DNA from: Deferribacterales bacterium Deferri_01
GTDB taxonomy: Bacteria > Chrysiogenota > Deferribacteres > Deferribacterales > Geovibrionaceae
DNA length: 64,000 nucleotides
NCBI GenBank assembly: GCA_001603805.1
Contig: LUZY01000002.1
Span: 124,001-188,000 of the forward strand
Reading direction: 5' to 3'
Shown: piece after piece, positions 61,208 through 64,000 of the stretch
Layout: every line of letters begins with the position of its first letter
How positions within the stretch are numbered: the first letter of the stretch is position 1
Notes under the pieces: generated by a model
Told to the model about the DNA's origin: nothing
What the model saw: only the letters and a program-made list of their open reading frames with translations
Database searches by the model: none
Made by a program: the position numbers and the translations under genes

Positions 61208-62860
61208 ATGCCCGACAGTTTATTTAAAACAGACCCGTCAACAGGCGATTTCAGAATAGAAATTCCGGAGTTTTACAACTTCGGTTTTGATGTGATAGAT
61301 AAAAGAGCGGAACTGACGCCGGACAAGACAGCCCTTATTTTTGTGGATACCGACGGTGAAACAGACGCCCGATTTACATACAGAGATTTAAGTGAAATGA
61401 GCGCAAGGTTTGCCGGCGTTCTCAAAAAACACGGCTTCACCAAGGGCGACAAACTATATGTGATGATTCCCCGTGTGCCGGAGTGGTATGCGGTTATGCT
61501 CGGCTGCTTCAAAATGGGTGTTGTTCCCATGCCCGCACCGAAGATACTTCAGCCCAATGATATAAACTACCGTATAGCGGCATCCGGCGCTAAAGGTGCA
61601 GCGGTTTATCATGACTGTCTGGAAAAGATGCAGAAGTGCAACCTTAACAACCTCGACGGAAAAATAGCCGTAGGTGCGGAATGCGAAGGCTGGATATCTT
61701 ATGAAAATGAGATGCAGACAATCTCCCCTGCCTTCACCAGAGAAGATGCAGAGCCCACTCTTTCGACTGATCCTCTCATAATGTACTTCACAAGCGGCAC
61801 AACAAAGTTTCCACGCATGGTTCTCCACGACCAGACATACGCTCTGGGGCATTACATAACTGCCCGCTTCTGGCAGGATTTAACAGAAAACGACATCCAC
61901 TGGACACTCAGCGACACAGGCTGGGGCAAGGCAGTGTGGGGCAAAATGTTCGGACAGTGGATCATAGGGACAACAGTTCTGATGCACAACGCCGCAGACC
62001 ATTTTGAACCGGAGAAACATCTCTACATAATGGAAAAATACGGTGTAACCACCTTCTGCGCCCCCCCCACGGCTTACAGGATGATAATCCTGCAGGACCT
62101 CGCCAAATACGATTTTACAAAGCTCCGTCACTCCGTAAGTGCAGGCGAGCCTCTTAACCCGGAAGTCATACGCATCTGGAAGGAAAATACAGGCACAACC
62201 ATATACGACGGCTACGGACAGACAGAAACAGTGAACACCATAGCCAACTGCCCGGCTTTTGAAATACGCTTCGGCAGCATGGGCAAGCCGACTCCGGGAT
62301 TTAATATTGATGTTGTTGATGATGACGGTCTGCCCATGCCCGCAGGAGAGACAGGACACATAGCCATAGAATGTTCATCAGGCCACCCTGTCGGGCTGTT
62401 CCATGGATATTACAATGATGAGGAAAGCACAAAGGAAGCATTCCGAAACGGCTGGTATTTCACAGGAGATAAGGCTTACAAAGATGCCGATGGCTATTTC
62501 TGGTTTGTGGGAAGATCTGATGATGTAATAAAAGCAAGCGGATACAGAGTCGGTCCGTTTGAAGTTGAAAGTGCTCTCCAGAGCCACGGCGCAGTTGCAG
62601 AGAACGCAGTTGTCGGCTCTCCGGATCCGATCAGGGGAACAATAGTCAAGGCGTTTGTAGTGCTGAAAAAAGGCTATGAACCGTCGGCTGAACTTATTAA
62701 ATCACTTCAGGAGCATGTTAAAAAAGAGACAGCTCCGTATAAATACCCCAGAGAAATCGAGTTTGTGGACTCACTGCCTAAAACCGTCAGCGGAAAAATC
62801 CGCCGTGTTGATCTCAGGCAGAGAGAGGAAGCAAAACACGCTGATATGATTAAGGAATAG
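61208..62860 (+). CDS. AMP-forming acyl-CoA synthetase (medium-chain type)
   Basis: About 550 residues from the ATG at 61208 behind CGGAGA; the upstream extension of the frame is not supported. The adenylate-forming signatures are MYFTSGTTKFPRMVLH (P-loop), YDGYGQTET and YFTGDKAYKDADGYFWFVGRSDDVIKASGYR (hinge), and the C-terminal catalytic Lys is in SGKIRRV. It activates a carboxylic acid, probably a medium-chain or aromatic acid, to its CoA thioester. It resembles the ACSM-type branch more than acetyl-CoA synthetase. Confidence 0.88.
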   Translation: MPDSLFKTDPSTGDFRIEIPEFYNFGFDVIDKRAELTPDKTALIFVDTDGETDARFTYRDLSEMSARFAGVLKKHGFTKGDKLYVMIPRVPEWYAVMLGCFKMGVVPMPAPKILQPNDINYRIAASGAKGAAVYHDCLEKMQKCNLNNLDGKIAVGAECEGWISYENEMQTISPAFTREDAEPTLSTDPLIMYFTSGTTKFPRMVLHDQTYALGHYITARFWQDLTENDIHWTLSDTGWGKAVWGKMFGQWIIGTTVLMHNAADHFEPEKHLYIMEKYGVTTFCAPPTAYRMIILQDLAKYDFTKLRHSVSAGEPLNPEVIRIWKENTGTTIYDGYGQTETVNTIANCPAFEIRFGSMGKPTPGFNIDVVDDDGLPMPAGETGHIAIECSSGHPVGLFHGYYNDEESTKEAFRNGWYFTGDKAYKDADGYFWFVGRSDDVIKASGYRVGPFEVESALQSHGAVAENAVVGSPDPIRGTIVKAFVVLKKGYEPSAELIKSLQEHVKKETAPYKYPREIEFVDSLPKTVSGKIRRVDLRQREEAKHADMIKE

Positions 62861-62868
62861 ATATTGCT

Positions 62869-62933
62869 GTACACGCTCACGGCGGGCTGAACCCGCCTTC
62901 GCTTCGCACGGCGCACTCCCGTCCTGGGGAGTG
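62869..62933 (+). repeat. Dispersed double-hairpin repeat, copy 3
   Basis: GTACACGCTCAC box, hairpin GGCGGG-CTGAA-CCCGCC, linker TTCGCTTCGCACGGCG, hairpin CACTCCC-GTCCTG-GGGAGTG. The box and linker match copy 2 while both stems are rewritten in paired fashion. It lies between the convergent acyl-CoA synthetase and sulfhydrylase genes. Confidence 0.82.
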
Positions 62934-62955
62934 TTGGGAGTGTTGGGAGTGTTGG
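62931..62955. repeat. Short tandem repeat, 9-base period
   Basis: GTGTTGGGA is repeated nearly three times, starting inside the second stem of repeat copy 3 and ending three bases before the sulfhydrylase stop. It probably arose by slippage from the stem sequence. Confidence 0.75.
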
Positions 62956-62957
62956 TT

Positions 62958-64000
62958 CTATATCTTTTCTAAAGCCTGCTCAAAGTCTTCTTTGATATCT
63001 TCGATGTGTTCAATGCCCACAGAGACACGGATAAGCTCGTCCGGTGAGCCAGCGGCTCTTCTGCCTTCGCTTGTGAGCTGCCTGTGGCTTGTGCTTGCCG
63101 GATGAGTAACCAGAGTGCGTACATCTGCAAAGTTCGCCACATGGTTAGCTATGGTGAGTGACTCTATAACCTTCACCGCAGCATCCAGACCGCCCTTAAC
63201 ACCAAAACTCAACACGCCGGAGCCATAACCTTTAAGATACTTATCTGCCCTTTCTTTATTTGGGCTGTCATTCAGGGAAGGATAATTAACCCACTCCACC
63301 TTTCCGTGACTGTTGAGGAATTCCGCAAGTGCTAGAGCGTTTTCCGAATGAGCCTTTATTCTTAAATGGAGGGTTTCAAGTCCCTGAAGTATATAAAACG
63401 AATTTTGCGGTGAGAGACACCCGCCTGCATCACGGAGCGCCTCAACACGCACCTTTACACCGAAAGCAGCCGCACCGAATGTTTCTGCAAACTTCAGCCC
63501 GTGATAGCTTGGGTTGGGTTCTGTAAATGACGGAAACCTGCCAGAACCCGCCCAGTCAAATGTTCCGAGATCAATAACAGCACCCCCCATTGAATTGGCG
63601 TGTCCGCCTATATATTTAGTAAGCGAATGTATGACGACATCAGCTCCGAAATCCTTGGGACGGCATAGAATGGGTGTTGCCTGCGTGTTGTCCACAATCA
63701 GCGGCAGTTTATGCTTCTTAGCTATCCTGCTCCATGCCTCAAAATCGGCAACATCGCATGAGGGATTGCTGACAGTTTCTATAAACAAAGCCTTTGTTCT
63801 TTCATTAATAGCTTTTTCCACGGCATCAAGGTCATACTGGTCAACAATATGCACTTTCACACCGAGGTTTCCGAGAAAATATGTAAAAAGGTTCACCGAA
63901 CCGCCGTATAGTCTGGATGATGAAACTATTTCATCGCCTGTTCCTGCTATGGTGCTTATTGCGGCGAACTCCGCAAAGTGCCCGGATGAGGTCACTACAG
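62958..64000 (-). CDS. metY: O-acetylhomoserine sulfhydrylase-type PLP enzyme, N-terminus off window
   Basis: A Cys/Met-metabolism PLP enzyme whose N-terminal part lies beyond the right edge; the frame is open to base 64000, and the GTG at 63995 is internal (VVTSSGHFAEF). About 347 residues are seen: SSGHFAEFAAI, LFIETVSNPSCDVADF, VDNTQATPILCRP, the Schiff-base Lys in HSLTKYIGGHANSMGG, and the C-terminal RVSVGIEHIEDI. Such enzymes join O-acetylhomoserine with sulfide to make homocysteine. The length from SSGH to the end fits the O-acetylhomoserine aminocarboxypropyltransferase group of about 425 residues. Confidence 0.9.
   Translation of the reverse strand, partial: VVTSSGHFAEFAAISTIAGTGDEIVSSSRLYGGSVNLFTYFLGNLGVKVHIVDQYDLDAVEKAINERTKALFIETVSNPSCDVADFEAWSRIAKKHKLPLIVDNTQATPILCRPKDFGADVVIHSLTKYIGGHANSMGGAVIDLGTFDWAGSGRFPSFTEPNPSYHGLKFAETFGAAAFGVKVRVEALRDAGGCLSPQNSFYILQGLETLHLRIKAHSENALALAEFLNSHGKVEWVNYPSLNDSPNKERADKYLKGYGSGVLSFGVKGGLDAAVKVIESLTIANHVANFADVRTLVTHPASTSHRQLTSEGRRAAGSPDELIRVSVGIEHIEDIKEDFEQALEKI

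Noticed and set aside
1-64000. tRNA, rRNA, insertion sequences or prophage
   Set aside because: Scanning spacers for T-arm-like sequences and for transposase, integrase or phage structural motifs in the reading frames gave nothing credible.

Overview
The window looks like a chromosomal segment of an anaerobic, respiring, Gram-negative bacterium, most likely of the Deferribacterota (Geovibrio/Denitrovibrio/Seleniivibrio-like). I infer this from the mixture of large multihaem cytochromes, a System II (ResB/CcsA) cytochrome c maturation pair, an octahaem nitrite-reductase-like protein, bacteriohaemerythrin, many c-di-GMP and response-regulator genes, lipoprotein and periplasmic signals, and moderate G+C with AT-rich intergenic DNA. 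No rRNA or tRNA gene, insertion sequence, prophage or CRISPR array was found. Gene density is high, and many neighbours overlap by 1-25 bases.

Layout. 0-12 kb: edge-truncated macro-like protein, a cyclase-family hydrolase, MscS and CorA channels, an MFS exporter, a B12-binding radical SAM protein, an HD phosphohydrolase, a methyltransferase, a small orphan, a tandem-HD HD-GYP protein, a hydroxyacid dehydrogenase, a YchJ-like small protein and the GTPase HflX, which appears to start at an AUA codon. 12-23.6 kb: MarR regulator, four-PAS diguanylate cyclase, threonine aldolase, deformylase with an ACT-domain protein, then clpC followed by a ketopantoate-reductase/NUDIX fusion and a run of signalling genes ending in an HD-GYP protein. 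23.7-33 kb: Fur-family regulator, lipoprotein cyclophilin, M23 peptidase, bacteriohaemerythrin, a 13-haem lipoprotein cytochrome with a good promoter, response-regulator and membrane GGDEF proteins, and a MATE transporter.

33-46.6 kb: YgjP-like metallopeptidase, tautomerase, GNAT, periplasmic MsrAB, then an octahaem cytochrome with a CXXCK haem followed on the same strand by resB and ccsA; next a TetR/EamA divergent pair with a palindromic operator, a HemN-like and a flavoprotein gene, an RMD1-family protein and a formate/nitrite channel. 46.7-52.1 kb: a compact co-directional cluster of DUF486 membrane protein, C39-like peptidase, RLAN/RimK-type ATP-grasp ligase, GCS2 ligase, N-formylglutamate-amidohydrolase family protein and EamA transporter. 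This looks like a small-molecule peptide synthesis and export system of unknown product.

52-64 kb: Cache-GGDEF cyclase, a CsoR-regulated metal P-type ATPase with a perfect palindromic operator, a MarR regulator, an AT-rich two-gene Septu-type anti-phage module (PtuA ATPase plus PtuB HNH nuclease), EVE-domain protein, nitroreductase, glnS, an acyl-CoA synthetase and an edge-truncated O-acetylhomoserine sulfhydrylase. A dispersed hairpin repeat with compensatory stem changes occurs in three intergenic spots, each between convergent genes and always in the same orientation.
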